DNA of 64,000 bases. Source: Acinetobacter sp. ANC 4805. Lineage in GTDB: Bacteria > Pseudomonadota > Gammaproteobacteria > Pseudomonadales > Moraxellaceae. How positions within the stretch are numbered: the stretch's first letter is position 1; each line of letters starts with the position of its first letter. The stretch covers positions 1 to 64,000 of the forward strand of contig NZ_JAKZGD010000013.1 of assembly GCF_022549495.1 (NCBI RefSeq), read 5' to 3'. Made by a program: the position numbers and the translations under genes. Shown here in pieces: positions 20,756 through 30,585 of this stretch. The notes below the pieces were generated by a model. The model worked only from the letters and a program-made list of their open reading frames with translations. It was not told the DNA's origin and searched no databases.

Positions 20756-21405
20756 ACAATCAGTTTTCGCTTTAGTCGAAAAGGCATTGGAATAAGAATC
20801 ATTAACATAAACCAACCAAAACAATCAAACCACTCCACCTCTAAAAAAATACCTATCTAACTGTTATAAAACAATAAAAACTGTTTTCATTTTTTTTACC
20901 ATGCGGACTCACCTGTTTAAATTATTTCCAATTTATTTCACAAAACCCGCTTTTAAGTGACAAAAATGCCTTAAATTTACCAATTATAAATATAGGTAGA
21001 AATAATACCCCTCATTTATATATTAAATATCAATAATCAATAATCTGTTCTTGCATACCATTCCACAAAATAAATGAGCTATTTTTTATACAATTAATCG
21101 CACCATAATGAAACATTAATAAAATAAAAAACAAACTCTAAATGCTCTTTTTTGAATCAATATTTAATTCTAAACCATGAGATATATAGGCTTTTAAACC
21201 AAGCTAAGTATTTATTTTTTAAGCACCAAAATATTGCCAGCGTAAAAATTTACTTACAATTGTACTGATGCTTCATTTTTTTTATGCACCTTAAACCTGA
21301 TTTGACATATTATACTCGACCGATGCTGTGATTTTACTCAATTTTTTCTTTGATACTGAATGACCAATTGACTGCAATAACGTTATTTTTTATCCCTAAG
21401 TATAA
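20756..21405. other. AT-rich divergent intergenic region between sdhC and gltA
   Basis: About 650 bp of very AT-rich sequence with no credible ORF on either strand. It lies between the predicted sdhC promoter and the gltA promoter region, so it is the likely binding ground for regulators of both TCA operons, but I can name no specific site. Confidence 0.5.
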
Positions 21406-21433
21406 TTGACAAAATTTTAGTAGCCACTAATCT
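21406..21433 (+). promoter_or_regulatory. Candidate gltA promoter
   Basis: TTGACA (21406-21411), 16-bp spacer, TAATCT (21428-21433). The -35 is consensus, the -10 is weak. A second TTGACA at 21445 has no matching -10. This would give a leader of about 85 nt before the gltA AGGAG. Confidence 0.38.
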
Positions 21434-21523
21434 TATAGCAAATTTTGACACCGTCTGATTCGCACATGACAAGATTAGGATTTCGAGTCAGATAATCATT
21501 CACCAGGACAGGAGATCTATTGA

Positions 21524-22798
21524 ATGTCTGCAGCAACTGGCAAAAAAGCCGTATTACAGCTTGATGGCAAAGAAATTGAATTACCAATTTACAGCGGTAC
21601 ATTGGGCCCAGATGTAATTGACGTTAAAGATGTATTGGCATCTGGTCATTTTACTTTCGATCCTGGTTTTATGGCGACGGCTGCTTGCGAATCTAAGATC
21701 ACATTCATTGATGGTGACAAAGGTGTATTATTACACCGTGGCTATCCGATTGATCAATTAGCGACTCAAGCAGACTATTTAGAAACTTGCTACTTACTAT
21801 TAAATGGCGAGCTTCCAAATGCTGAACAGAAAGCAGAATTTGATGCTAAAGTTCGTAACCACACTATGGTTCATGACCAAGTAAGCCGTTTCTTCAACGG
21901 TTTCCGTCGTGATGCTCACCCTATGGCTATAATGGTTGGTGTAGTTGGTGCATTATCTGCGTTTTATCACAACGGTTTAGACATTGAAGACGTTAACCAC
22001 CGTGAAATTACTGCAATTCGTTTAATCGCGAAAATTCCTACGCTTGCAGCGTGGAGCTACAAGTACACTGTAGGTCAACCATTCATTTACCCACGTAATG
22101 ACTTAGGTTACGCAGAAAACTTCTTGCACATGATGTTTGCTACTCCTGCTGATCGTGATTATAAAGTAAATCCTGTTCTTGCACGTGCAATGGATCGTAT
22201 CTTTACGCTTCATGCTGATCACGAGCAAAATGCGTCTACTTCTACAGTTCGTCTTGCTGGTTCTACTGGTGCGAACCCGTATGCATGTATCTCTGCTGGT
22301 ATCTCTGCGCTTTGGGGACCTGCTCACGGTGGTGCAAACGAAGCTGTACTTAAAATGTTAGATGAAATTGGTAGCGTAGAAAACGTTGCTGAATTCATGG
22401 AAAAAGTAAAACGCAAAGAAGTTAAACTCATGGGCTTCGGTCACCGTGTGTACAAAAACTTCGACCCACGTGCGAAAGTCATGAAACAAACTTGTGACGA
22501 AGTACTTGAAGCGTTAGGCATCCAAGATCCACAACTTGCACTTGCAATGGAACTTGAAAGAATTGCGCTTTCTGATGAATACTTCATCAAACGTAACTTG
22601 TATCCAAACGTAGACTTCTACTCAGGTATCATCTTAAAAGCGATTGGTATCCCAACAGAAATGTTTACTGTGATCTTCGCGCTTGCACGTACAGTTGGTT
22701 GGATCAGCCACTGGTTAGAAATGCACAGCGGTCCATACAAGATCGGTCGTCCACGTCAGCTTTACACAGGCTCGGCTAAACGCGACATCCAACGTTAA
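21524..22798 (+). CDS. gltA: Citrate synthase
   Basis: Type II (NADH-sensitive, hexameric class) citrate synthase of 424 aa, condensing acetyl-CoA with oxaloacetate. The N-terminal beta domain ([19 protein letters not shown]) is typical of the Gram-negative long form. Catalytic histidines are in [11 protein letters not shown] and [15 protein letters not shown], and the catalytic aspartate in [19 protein letters not shown] lies nine bases before the ATG. The gene is divergent from sdhC and followed by an excellent terminator, so it is a single-gene transcript placed beside the sdh and suc operons. Confidence 0.98.
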   Translation: MSAATGKKAVLQLDGKEIELPIYSGTLGPDVIDVKDVLASGHFTFDPGFMATAACESKITFIDGDKGVLLHRGYPIDQLATQADYLETCYLLLNGELPNAEQKAEFDAKVRNHTMVHDQVSRFFNGFRRDAHPMAIMVGVVGALSAFYHNGLDIEDVNHREITAIRLIAKIPTLAAWSYKYTVGQPFIYPRNDLGYAENFLHMMFATPADRDYKVNPVLARAMDRIFTLHADHEQNASTSTVRLAGSTGANPYACISAGISALWGPAHGGANEAVLKMLDEIGSVENVAEFMEKVKRKEVKLMGFGHRVYKNFDPRAKVMKQTCDEVLEALGIQDPQLALAMELERIALSDEYFIKRNLYPNVDFYSGIILKAIGIPTEMFTVIFALARTVGWISHWLEMHSGPYKIGRPRQLYTGSAKRDIQR

Positions 22799-22820
22799 TT
22801 TTCTTCGTAAAATTGATGTG

Positions 22821-22850
22821 AAAAAAGCTGCCTCTTGGCAGCTTTTTTTT
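22821..22850 (+). terminator. Terminator of gltA
   Basis: AAAAAAGCTGCC-TCTT-GGCAGCTTTTTTTT, a perfect stem and T-tract beginning 23 bp after the gltA stop. Confidence 0.95.
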
Positions 22851-22878
22851 ATTGGTACATTTTACTGATCAACACCAA

Positions 22879-23544
22879 TTAACGCCCCCAATCAACTTCT
22901 TTTGCATACGGCTCAACCATTTTAAGTCGCTTCACATTTTCTTTCTCAATTTGAGTTAGACGTGTATCCACATTGGTATAGCAAGGCATATACCAATCAT
23001 ATTGCGAAAATGTAGTTGCCCAATTTTTGTTCTGAAAAGCATAACCATGACGTGCATAAATTTCATTACGCATATATTGCAACTGCCCTAGAGGCACTTG
23101 TAAATCAGCATCTTTCAACAAACGCACCGAAGCATCAGGAAATTCACCTTGCCCTTTTGCATATTTACATTGCTGTGCATTTAAACTAAAAAATTTCGGT
23201 TTCACCGTTTTCGTTGTAGGCAACCACTGAGCTTCAATCGGCGAAGTATTACCCTTATATTCTAAAATAAACCGACCAACACTTGCACCCTGTCCAATTT
23301 CATTTAAAGTCAAAGTGTGGTTCAAGTCAGTTTGCTGAATTTTCCCTTTAAAATTGGTCTGCTTGCCATTTAACAGACTATAGCCTGTAATATCACTGCC
23401 TTTTTGCTGCATAAACAAAGAAATTTTTTGCTCATCGTTATATAAACCTGTCCATGTAGCTGCCACTTGAGGAATTTGTGCAAAACTCAAGGTACTACTC
23501 ACGAAGGTACTGGCGACGATTAATAATTGTTTAAACGGATTCAT
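22879..23544 (-). CDS. Secreted YARHG-domain protein
   Basis: A 221-residue exported protein of unknown function. A signal peptide is clear (LLIVASTFVSSTLSFA, cut about residue 22). The middle (about 30-120) is beta-rich, with repeated GxxxGR-type strands. The C-terminal 75 residues are a YARHG domain, with RNEIYARHGYAF near residue 165 and a W-x-x-x-x-x-Y-DWYMPCYTN segment. YARHG domains are found in bacterial extracytoplasmic proteins, probably at the cell wall, and no molecular activity is known to me. Monocistronic, divergent from the DUF2306 gene, and convergent with gltA. Confidence 0.82.
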   Translation of the reverse strand: MNPFKQLLIVASTFVSSTLSFAQIPQVAATWTGLYNDEQKISLFMQQKGSDITGYSLLNGKQTNFKGKIQQTDLNHTLTLNEIGQGASVGRFILEYKGNTSPIEAQWLPTTKTVKPKFFSLNAQQCKYAKGQGEFPDASVRLLKDADLQVPLGQLQYMRNEIYARHGYAFQNKNWATTFSQYDWYMPCYTNVDTRLTQIEKENVKRLKMVEPYAKEVDWGR

Positions 23545-23614
23545 TTCTCTATTCTCATGTAAAAGACATTATTCAGATTATTTTCATCCTACATCATAAC
23601 AGTGATCAATATTT

Positions 23615-24271
23615 ATGTGGAAAATGCTCAATCAATTCTCTCAATTGATCATCATGTTGATATTTGGCTATCTGTGTTGGTTAATGTTGGAAATTTGCCT
23701 CAACTATTTCCCATGGTCGGATAGCACTAATTTTTTAGTTTTAAAACAGGATGTGGTCAACACGCAACCGTGGCGCTTCGCTTTTCAGATCCATGTCATC
23801 ACCAGTAGTTTGGTATTATTGGCAGGTTTTACCCAATTCTCACCTTCAATTCGCAGAAACACACCTCGTTTACATCGCCGTGCAGGCTGGCTTTATATTG
23901 TTGCAACATTAGGTCTAGCTTTGCCTAGCGGTTTTATTCTAGCCTTTTCTGCAAATGGCGGTCTTAGTACACAAACTTGCTTTGTGATTCTTGGTTCATT
24001 TTGGGGAACAAGTACCCTATTTGCACTTTATTATGCTCTTGAAAAAAAATGGCTTAAACACCGTAACTGGATGATTCGGAGCTTTGCTTTAGCGTTATCT
24101 GCATTAAGTTTAAGAACATGGAAGCTTGCGCTTTACCAAATCCAACCGTATTGGGATTGGCTTACACCAATCCACATCTATCAGCTCGAAGCATGGTTAG
24201 GCTGGACAATCAATTTATTAATTGCTGAACTCATTATTTATTGGCTCAGTATCAAGAAAAAATCGTTTTAG
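23615..24271 (+). CDS. DUF2306 membrane protein
   Basis: Polytopic inner-membrane protein (218 aa). Hydrophobic segments lie near residues 8-30, 60-78, 88-110, 120-142, 150-168 and 190-212. The loop LHRRAGWLYIVATLGLALPS and the later KHRNWMIRSFALALSALSLR match the pattern of the DUF2306 family, where conserved His and Arg residues border the second and fourth membrane segments. Function unknown. Its stop overlaps the end of the convergent DUF1289 gene by four bases. The DUF2306 name rests on pattern recall. Confidence 0.72.
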   Translation: MWKMLNQFSQLIIMLIFGYLCWLMLEICLNYFPWSDSTNFLVLKQDVVNTQPWRFAFQIHVITSSLVLLAGFTQFSPSIRRNTPRLHRRAGWLYIVATLGLALPSGFILAFSANGGLSTQTCFVILGSFWGTSTLFALYYALEKKWLKHRNWMIRSFALALSALSLRTWKLALYQIQPYWDWLTPIHIYQLEAWLGWTINLLIAELIIYWLSIKKKSF

Positions 24272-24780
24272 ATTTCATCTTCCTCTAAAGCACGCAATAA
24301 AGTTGTGCTAATTCCATCGGCACGTAGCCACGCTAACTCATAACTTGCCTTCGCTAAGGCAAGTACACGACGCTCAAACTCACTCCAAATTGGCTTAACT
24401 TCGGCATCTTTGATTCCCAATCCACTTTCATGTGCCAAATGTTTATTCTTTTCACAAATTTTCAAAGCATGATAAAGCTTACGTCCAGTACTTGCCGTGT
24501 CTAATATACGGACATGTTTGCTATGAATAAAACCTTCAATATGTTGAAGATTGGCGTGAGGTAGCAAAGGCACCAAAATTTGGTTCAGTTGCGCATCTAA
24601 ACGCTTCCACACCATGAGTCTTTGCTCTGGAGTATAAGTATTCCATTGAATCACTTCATGATTGAAACGGCGACAACCACGACAAACTAAATCACCAAAT
24701 ACCGTTGAACAACGTCCCGCACAGGGGGTCAATGATGGAATTCGACGATCGTTATTCAAAATCAACTCCTCTAAAACCAT
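24268..24780 (-). CDS. DUF1289 family Cys-rich protein
   Basis: A 170-residue cytoplasmic protein. The DUF1289 signature is at the N-terminus: SLTPCAGRCSTVFGDLVCRG followed by CRRFNHEVIQWN, giving four closely spaced cysteines (C-x3-C-x8-C-x2-C) likely to bind a metal or iron-sulfur cluster. The remaining 110 residues are helical, without recognisable motifs, and make the protein longer than typical stand-alone DUF1289 proteins. It is divergent from trhO; the apparent N-terminal extension of trhO is antisense to this gene. Function unknown. Confidence 0.83.
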   Translation of the reverse strand: MVLEELILNNDRRIPSLTPCAGRCSTVFGDLVCRGCRRFNHEVIQWNTYTPEQRLMVWKRLDAQLNQILVPLLPHANLQHIEGFIHSKHVRILDTASTGRKLYHALKICEKNKHLAHESGLGIKDAEVKPIWSEFERRVLALAKASYELAWLRADGISTTLLRALEEDEI

Positions 24781-24868
24781 ATTTAATTTATGGCTTTCTC
24801 GCTTATTTTCAGATTTCGCGCTAAAATGTGCACCTTATTTTTCTATCTTAATACATTTGGAGTTATCC

Positions 24869-25801
24869 ATGAACGCTACTGTAGAACAGCTTGCACCTGT
24901 AGAACAGCAAGCGACCAATAATTGGGTTGTTGCGGCACTATATCAATTTAAAGAAGTTTCTGATGCAGCCGATCTGCAACAGCGTCTTTTGGACTTAGTG
25001 AATCGCATCAATTTATGTGGAACTCTAATTGTCGCTTCTGAAGGAATTAACGGTACGGTTGCAGGCGACCGTGCAGCAGTTGATGCGATTCATCAATTCC
25101 TTTTGAATGAAGGTTTTAACGGAATGGAATATAAAGAGTCTGAAAGCTCAGACAAACCGTTTCGTAAAATGAAAATTAAACTTAAAAAAGAAATTGTCAC
25201 TTTAGGTGTTGAAGTTAAGCCACGTGATTTAGTGGGTCACTATCTTGATCCTAAAGAATGGAACGATTTAATTAGTCGTGATGACGTGATCTTAATTGAC
25301 ACACGTAATGACTATGAGTTCAAGGCAGGAACGTTCAAAGGTGCAATTGATCCGAAAACTGAAACTTTCCGTGAATTTCCTGAATATGTAAAACAAAACC
25401 TTGAACAACACAAAGACAAGAAAATTGCGATGTTCTGTACAGGTGGTATTCGTTGTGAGAAATCAACTTCCCTACTTCTACAAGAAGGCTTCAATGAAGT
25501 TTATCACCTCAAAGGCGGTATCTTAAAATATCTAGAAGAAACTCCTGCCGAAGAAAGTATGTGGGAAGGTGAATGTTTCGTTTTTGATGGTCGTACTGCT
25601 GTTACACACGGTGTTGAAGAAGGTGAAAACATCAAATGTCACGCATGTGGTTGGCCACTCACAAAAGTTGAAGCTGAGCAACCAAGCTATGAACACGGCG
25701 TGTCTTGTGTGTACTGTATTGATAAAACCACAGATAAACAAAAAGCCGGCTTCCGTATGCGCCAATCACAAATTGCAGCAGCTAAACGTAAACGTTTATA
25801 A
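24869..25801 (+). CDS. trhO: tRNA uridine(34) hydroxylase TrhO (YceA)
   Basis: Rhodanese-family enzyme that hydroxylates wobble uridine 34 of certain tRNAs in an oxygen-dependent way, a step toward cmo5U/mo5U. The 310-residue protein has an acylphosphatase-like N-terminal domain (SEGINGTVAGD at about 58-68), a rhodanese domain starting VILIDTRNDYEF, the active-site cysteine 190 in MFCTGGIRCEKST, and C-terminal cysteines in CHACGWPL and CVYC. I start at ATG 24869 with GGAG eight bases upstream; the frame is open 69 codons further, but that part is antisense to the DUF1289 gene and has no family character. Followed by a strong terminator. Confidence 0.94.
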   Translation: MNATVEQLAPVEQQATNNWVVAALYQFKEVSDAADLQQRLLDLVNRINLCGTLIVASEGINGTVAGDRAAVDAIHQFLLNEGFNGMEYKESESSDKPFRKMKIKLKKEIVTLGVEVKPRDLVGHYLDPKEWNDLISRDDVILIDTRNDYEFKAGTFKGAIDPKTETFREFPEYVKQNLEQHKDKKIAMFCTGGIRCEKSTSLLLQEGFNEVYHLKGGILKYLEETPAEESMWEGECFVFDGRTAVTHGVEEGENIKCHACGWPLTKVEAEQPSYEHGVSCVYCIDKTTDKQKAGFRMRQSQIAAAKRKRL

Positions 25802-25819
25802 GACTTAACAGACAACTTG

Positions 25820-25847
25820 AAAGCCATAGTCAAACTATGGCTTTTTT
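25820..25847 (+). terminator. Terminator of trhO
   Basis: AAAGCCATAGT-CAA-ACTATGGCTTTTTT: 11-bp perfect stem and T-tract. Confidence 0.93.
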
Positions 25848-25944
25848 ATTACATCATAAAATAGTGTAACGATTCAGCCATTGAGCATTATCGCAACAAC
25901 AACTATGCTAAAAATAATAATCAAATGAATATGATAAAAGTACT

Positions 25945-26556
25945 ATGGGACTTGAAGATTGGGTCTTATCCATCATGGAAAAACTTGGATATCTAGGAAT
26001 TGCATTTCTAATGTTCCTCGATAATGTTTTTCCGCCAATTCCATCCGAAATCATTATGCCTTCGGCAGGCTATACTGCGGCAAAAGGTGAACTTACCTTA
26101 ATTGGAGTAATTATTGCTGGCAGTATCGGCTCACTCCTAGCTGCGGCACTTTTATACTGGCTTGGCAGGAAAATTCCGCAACACCACCTATTTAGCCTGA
26201 TAGAACGCTACGGGAAGTACATACATATCAGCGTTACTGATCTTGAAAAATCACTCACTTGGTTTGAAAAATATGGACATCGGATTGTATTTTTTGGTCG
26301 CATGATACCTGCTGTTCGTTCCCTAATTAGCATTCCAGCAGGAATGAGCAACATGCCCTTTCGTAAATTCATGGCTTATAGTGCTGCAGGTACGATTATT
26401 TGGACAACATTTCTCGCTTATATCGGCTATCATTTTGGTGAAAATCCAGCATTGATAAGTGCAATTACACAGCGCATCGGCTATATAATTTTATTTATTA
26501 CAATGATTTACATACTTTACTACTTAGTAAAGAAATTTTATTTATTGAAAAAATAG
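25945..26556 (+). CDS. DedA family membrane protein
   Basis: DedA/VTT-superfamily inner-membrane protein (203 aa), a family now linked to flipping of lipid carriers and phospholipids. The family signatures are clear: DNVFPPIPSEIIMPSAGYTA in the first re-entrant region, the pair of glycines in GSIGSLLAAALLYWLGR, and FGRMIPAVRSLISIPAGM with the essential arginines, followed by the C-terminal helices GTIIWTTFLAYIGYHFG and IGYIILFITMIYILYY. Cytoplasmic lysine-rich end. It is 46 bp upstream of tpm and may be cotranscribed with it. Which lipid it handles cannot be told. Confidence 0.92.
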   Translation: MGLEDWVLSIMEKLGYLGIAFLMFLDNVFPPIPSEIIMPSAGYTAAKGELTLIGVIIAGSIGSLLAAALLYWLGRKIPQHHLFSLIERYGKYIHISVTDLEKSLTWFEKYGHRIVFFGRMIPAVRSLISIPAGMSNMPFRKFMAYSAAGTIIWTTFLAYIGYHFGENPALISAITQRIGYIILFITMIYILYYLVKKFYLLKK

Positions 26557-26602
26557 TAAATGGCATTTCCAATTTCTTTAAATCAATACCGAGACTCAAA
26601 TA

Positions 26603-27247
26603 ATGCAACATGATTTTTGGCATGACAAATGGCAAACCAATAACATCGGTTTTCATCAAGATCAGCCCTACCCTTTACTCACTCAACACTTACAATCACT
26701 CAATCTGAATTCAAATGCTCGTCTCTTTGTTCCACTCTGCGGCAAAAGCCTAGATTTAGCTTGGTTGATCAAGCAAGGTTATCATGTGGTTGGTATTGAT
26801 CTTAGTCCCATCGCCATTCAAGCTCTTATTATAGATTTAGGTTTAAGCTTTAAAGAGACGCAATCAGGTGAATTGACTCACTATCAACATCCCCAAATTG
26901 AATTATTTGTAGGTGATTTTTTTCAGTTAACAGCACAACAACTTGGTGATGTAGATGCTGTTTATGATCGAGCTGCATTAATCGCCCTCCCATCACAAAT
27001 GCGAAGCCAATACACGCAACATTTGTTAGACATTACAAAACAAGCACCACAGCTATTAATTAGCCTTGAATATGATCAAAACCTACTTCAAGGACCGCCA
27101 TTTTCCGTTCCTGAACATGAATTAACTGAGCATTATGCAACGCATTACCAAATTAAATTATTGGAAACGATGACAGAGAATCTTAAGGGTAAAGTAATCG
27201 CCCATGAAAATGTTTGGTCTCTGAGCAAATCACCACAAATAGATTAA
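26603..27247 (+). CDS. tpm: Thiopurine S-methyltransferase
   Basis: SAM-dependent methyltransferase of the TPMT family (214 aa), in bacteria associated with methylation of thiols and of selenium or tellurium compounds. FWHDKWQTNNIGFHQ is the family N-terminal motif; RLFVPLCGKSLDLAWL and GYHVVGIDLSPIAI form SAM-binding motif I and its following strand; DAVYDRAALIALPSQMR is the DRAA-type motif used by this family. Length is typical. Lies downstream of dedA. A weak hairpin (27339-27360) follows. Confidence 0.93.
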   Translation: MQHDFWHDKWQTNNIGFHQDQPYPLLTQHLQSLNLNSNARLFVPLCGKSLDLAWLIKQGYHVVGIDLSPIAIQALIIDLGLSFKETQSGELTHYQHPQIELFVGDFFQLTAQQLGDVDAVYDRAALIALPSQMRSQYTQHLLDITKQAPQLLISLEYDQNLLQGPPFSVPEHELTEHYATHYQIKLLETMTENLKGKVIAHENVWSLSKSPQID

Positions 27248-27338
27248 ATAGCGAAGAGACATATAAAAGCATTGAATAGTGATCTCTACTTGATGCTTCC
27301 TCAATCACAAAAGCCTTAACTCCCAAACGAGATATAAA

Positions 27339-27360
27339 AAACGTCCTCTAAAGGACGTTT
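27339..27360. terminator. Possible bidirectional terminator between tpm and the UPF0149 gene
   Basis: AAACGTCCT-CTAA-AGGACGTTT, 9-bp perfect stem; the flanks are AT-rich but there is no long T-run on either side. Lies between convergent genes. Confidence 0.55.
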
Positions 27361-27417
27361 AATATTTAATTTGGTGTCTAATTATGCATTACTTTTGTAA
27401 CTACATAAGATGTAGCA

Positions 27418-27942
27418 TCACGCTGGCGTGTGGTACATGAGGTAAAGTTCGTTTAAATTATCAGGAATTTCTTCTGCCAATTCATCCATCAACTGACCAT
27501 TGCGGCGGAAAGATTCCATTTGAGGATCTTCCTCATCAATTCCACTAAATACCATAATTGGTAAGGTTAAATCGATAAGCTGTTCTTCAAACTCAGGTGT
27601 AAACCATGCATCTTCATTTAAGAACATTGCATCCACAAAACCAACACTCCAATCGCCTAAGCTAGATTCAACATCTGCTTCTTCGATTTCAAATGGAAAT
27701 TCAATTCCATTTTCATTGGCTAAATCTTGGCGAATTGATTCCAACCAAAGATTAATCTGTTCAAGAACTCCGCTTGGAAGCTTCTTCTGATTACTCTCAA
27801 AAAGCTCATCCAACCAACGATCAAATTTTGGACCAACGGCAATAGCACATAAAAAGCCATGAGTCGCTGCAAAATCCAGACCGTATTCGTTTTGATCACC
27901 GTCAAGATAATTACTTAATAAGTCTAAATCTAAAGTACTCAT
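27418..27942 (-). CDS. UPF0149/YecA-like protein
   Basis: A 174-residue acidic cytoplasmic protein of the UPF0149 (YgfB/YecA) family. The N-terminal LLSNYLDGDQNEYGLDFAAT followed by HGFLCAIAVGP is the family hallmark (D-E-hydrophobic-D-HGFL-A), followed by a W-L-D-x-L-F helix and an acidic C-terminal half with GFVDAMFLNEDAW and LPIMVFSGI. It lacks the C-terminal SEC-C zinc motif some YecA proteins have. Its molecular function is not established. It lies upstream of the PA3496-like gene on the same strand order but separated by about 70 bp. Confidence 0.82.
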   Translation of the reverse strand: MSTLDLDLLSNYLDGDQNEYGLDFAATHGFLCAIAVGPKFDRWLDELFESNQKKLPSGVLEQINLWLESIRQDLANENGIEFPFEIEEADVESSLGDWSVGFVDAMFLNEDAWFTPEFEEQLIDLTLPIMVFSGIDEEDPQMESFRRNGQLMDELAEEIPDNLNELYLMYHTPA

Positions 27943-28014
27943 TTCTTTATCCAGCTATAGAATTACATCGGCAACAGCATAACATTTTCAGACATAAAGT
28001 CTTAGCAATTTTGC

Positions 28015-28221
28015 TTAGTCTTCGTCACCGAGGTCATCGTCGTCGAAATCATAATCAAAATCTTTTAATTCTCGTTCTAAACGGCGTTGAGCGAGTAGAT
28101 CATCAATTAAACGGCGCTTTTCTAATGATTCTTTGGCGCTGATTTTTCCTGATGACTCATCAAAACCAACATCATCTTCACCGTAGTTATCATCATCTAA
28201 TTCAAAATCTGTAGAAGACAC
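28015..28221 (-). CDS. PA3496-family small acidic protein
   Basis: A 68-residue, strongly charged protein: an Asp/Glu-rich N-terminus, a helix KESLEKRRLIDDLLAQRRLE, and an acidic Asp-rich tail. The pattern RRxIDDLLxxRRLxRELxDFDYDFDD matches the PA3496 family (putative envelope integrity protein). I choose GTG 28221 as the start because AGAGG lies eight bases upstream; GTG 28230 overlaps the same AGAGG and is unlikely. Minus strand, 73 bp downstream of the UPF0149 gene's far side and divergent from rpoD. Function unproven. Confidence 0.75.
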   Translation of the reverse strand: MSSTDFELDDDNYGEDDVGFDESSGKISAKESLEKRRLIDDLLAQRRLERELKDFDYDFDDDDLGDED

Positions 28222-28499
28222 TAACAGCACCTCTGAAATGAAAAATATAAATGGGTCTAGGCGCTATTTATCGGTCTTAACCAGCCTTGTCAAGTTTTAT
28301 TTGATTTTTTTGCTATAAAACGTTGTTTTGTACTTTTTTTCGTCAGTTTTTTTGTGTATTTATATTCAAACAACTTTATAAATGAAAAAATTTCTTGAAT
28401 AGGAATACCCTGCTTGAAAAATTACGACACACCCCCATATTTAACAAACTACAGTTCAATTGAACCTATTTTTTATTTAAAGCAAGCGGATCAAATCCA

Positions 28500-28527
28500 A
28501 AACATTCCTCGTGAATTGTGCTATCAT
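28500..28527 (+). promoter_or_regulatory. Extended -10 promoter of rpoD
   Basis: TGTGCTATCAT with TATCAT at 28522-28527 and the TG of an extended -10 two bases earlier; no good -35 at 17 bp. It would place the transcript start about 40 bp before the rpoD ATG. The rest of 28231-28521 is AT-rich with no gene. Confidence 0.45.
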
Positions 28528-28572
28528 GCACGGTTTTTCACCGCCACAGATTCAACAAAAGAGTAAGCAAAG

Positions 28573-30456
28573 ATGAGCGATATGAATTCCCCTACTTCGC
28601 AAGTAGCGGCTCTGATTAGCCGAGGCAAAGAACAAGGTTACTTAACTTACGCTGAGGTTAACGATCATCTACCAGACTCAATTACGGAAAGTGAGCAAAT
28701 TGAAGACATCATTCAGATGCTTCAAGACGTTGGTATTCCAGTGCATGAACGTGCGCCAGAAACTGACGACACCATGTTTGGTGAATCAACTGAAGCTGCG
28801 GATGAAGTAGCTGAAGAAGAAGCTGCTGCCGTACTCGCATCGGTTGAAAGTGAGCCTGGTCGTACCACTGACCCTGTACGTATGTATATGCGTGAAATGG
28901 GTACAGTTGAACTTTTGACACGTGAAGGCGAGATTAGCATTGCAAAACGCATCGAAGAAGGTATTCGTGACGTTTTACATTCAATTGCTTACTGGCCTAA
29001 TGCTGTTGAAGTCGTTTTACAAGAATACAATGACTTTTTAACAGGTGAGCGTCGTCTTGCCGATATTCTTTCTGGTTATTTAGACCCAGAAACAGATGAA
29101 GATATTCCAGAAGTTCTCGAAGAAGAAGCAGAGCTTGGAGAAGACGAAAGCGCTTCACCTGCAACAAAAGATGTAAAACTTGATGATGATGACGAAGATG
29201 AAGAATCTGAAGGTGATGATGATTCTGAAGGTGAATCTGGACCTGATCCTGAAATTGCCAAAGTCCGTTTTTCTGAACTAGAAACAGCTTGGAATGATAC
29301 AAAAGCAATTGTAGCAAAACATGGTCGTAATAGTGATGAAGCAAAAGCTGCATTAGAGGCTTTGGCTGCTGTCTTCATGATGTTTAAATTCACACCACGT
29401 TTATTTGACATCATCTCAGAAATGATTCGTGGCACACATGATCAAATTCGTACCAACGAACGTGAAATTATGCGTTATGCCGTACGTCGTGGTCGTATGG
29501 ACCGCAATCAATTCCGCATGACCTTTCCAGAGCAAGAGTCAAATCCAGCTTGGTTAGACGAACAGATTGCCAAAGCGCCTGCTGAAACCAAAGCACATTT
29601 GGAAAAAGTACGCCCTGATGTCTTGGCATTCCAACAAAAAATTGCGGATATCGAAAAAGATTTAGATTTAAAAGTTAAAGATATCAAAGATATCTCTAAA
29701 CGTATGGCCGTTGGCGAAGCAAAAGCACGTCGTGCCAAGAAAGAGATGGTTGAAGCAAACTTACGTTTAGTGATCTCGATTGCAAAAAAATACACCAACC
29801 GTGGCTTACAATTCCTTGATCTTATTCAGGAAGGTAACATCGGTTTGATGAAAGCGGTCGACAAGTTTGAATATCGTCGTGGTTATAAATTCTCGACTTA
29901 TGCAACTTGGTGGATTCGTCAGGCGATTACACGTTCGATTGCAGACCAAGCCCGCACCATTCGTATTCCAGTTCACATGATTGAAACCATCAACAAGATC
30001 AATCGTGTTTCACGCCAACTGCTTCAAGAAATGGGACGTGAACCAACGCCTGAAGAATTGGGCGAACGTCTGGAAATGGACGAAGTTAAAGTTCGTAAAG
30101 TACTTAAAATCGCAAAAGAACCGATTTCAATGGAAACACCGATCGGTGATGATGAAGATTCACATCTTGGCGACTTCATTGAAGATGGCAACATCACTTC
30201 TCCAATTGATGCGGCAACTTCAGAAGGCTTAAAAGAAGCAACGCGTGAAGTACTTGAAAACTTAACTGAACGTGAAGCAAAAGTATTGAAAATGCGTTTT
30301 GGTATCGACATGCCAACCGATCATACTTTAGAAGAAGTAGGTAAACAATTTGACGTAACACGTGAACGTATTCGTCAGATCGAAGCAAAAGCATTGCGTA
30401 AGCTTCGCCACCCTTCTCGCTCAGAACACTTACGTTCTTTCTTGGAAAATGACTAA
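28573..30456 (+). CDS. rpoD: RNA polymerase primary sigma factor RpoD
   Basis: Housekeeping sigma-70 factor (627 aa). Region 1.1 occupies about residues 1-80; region 1.2 starts [21 protein letters not shown] long non-conserved region (about 130-370) includes a strongly acidic Asp/Glu/Ser stretch near 183-225. Region 2 carries [40 protein letters not shown] and [13 protein letters not shown], and region 4 ends with the -35-recognising helix-turn-helix [20 protein letters not shown]. The window's promoters should be read by this protein. A short hairpin follows about 90 bp after the stop. Confidence 0.98.
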   Translation: MSDMNSPTSQVAALISRGKEQGYLTYAEVNDHLPDSITESEQIEDIIQMLQDVGIPVHERAPETDDTMFGESTEAADEVAEEEAAAVLASVESEPGRTTDPVRMYMREMGTVELLTREGEISIAKRIEEGIRDVLHSIAYWPNAVEVVLQEYNDFLTGERRLADILSGYLDPETDEDIPEVLEEEAELGEDESASPATKDVKLDDDDEDEESEGDDDSEGESGPDPEIAKVRFSELETAWNDTKAIVAKHGRNSDEAKAALEALAAVFMMFKFTPRLFDIISEMIRGTHDQIRTNEREIMRYAVRRGRMDRNQFRMTFPEQESNPAWLDEQIAKAPAETKAHLEKVRPDVLAFQQKIADIEKDLDLKVKDIKDISKRMAVGEAKARRAKKEMVEANLRLVISIAKKYTNRGLQFLDLIQEGNIGLMKAVDKFEYRRGYKFSTYATWWIRQAITRSIADQARTIRIPVHMIETINKINRVSRQLLQEMGREPTPEELGERLEMDEVKVRKVLKIAKEPISMETPIGDDEDSHLGDFIEDGNITSPIDAATSEGLKEATREVLENLTEREAKVLKMRFGIDMPTDHTLEEVGKQFDVTRERIRQIEAKALRKLRHPSRSEHLRSFLEND

Positions 30457-30544
30457 TTATTGGGAAAGTTTGAGCGATGGTTAAAGCCCTCGCTCATGAC
30501 TTGAAGTTAAGCACTTCATCCCCATTTAGTTATTAGATCATAAG

Positions 30545-30567
30545 CGCCTGCACTGATGCAGGCGTTT
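30545..30567 (+). terminator. Probable terminator after rpoD
   Basis: CGCCTGCA-CTGA-TGCAGGCG perfect 8-bp stem followed by TTTC. The T-run is short, so some read-through into the DUF493 gene is likely. The ATG at 30556 lies within this hairpin and is not used as a start. Confidence 0.65.
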
Positions 30568-30585
30568 CAAATTAAGAGGTTGCTC

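Noticed and set aside
24662..24868. 69-codon N-terminal extension of trhO
   Set aside because: It is antisense to the DUF1289 gene, has no family similarity, and ATG 24869 has a good ribosome-binding site.
28709..29435. Minus-strand ORFs opposite rpoD, including a very Ser-rich one
   Set aside because: They mirror the Asp/Glu-rich non-conserved region of rpoD on the other strand; codon positions fit rpoD only.
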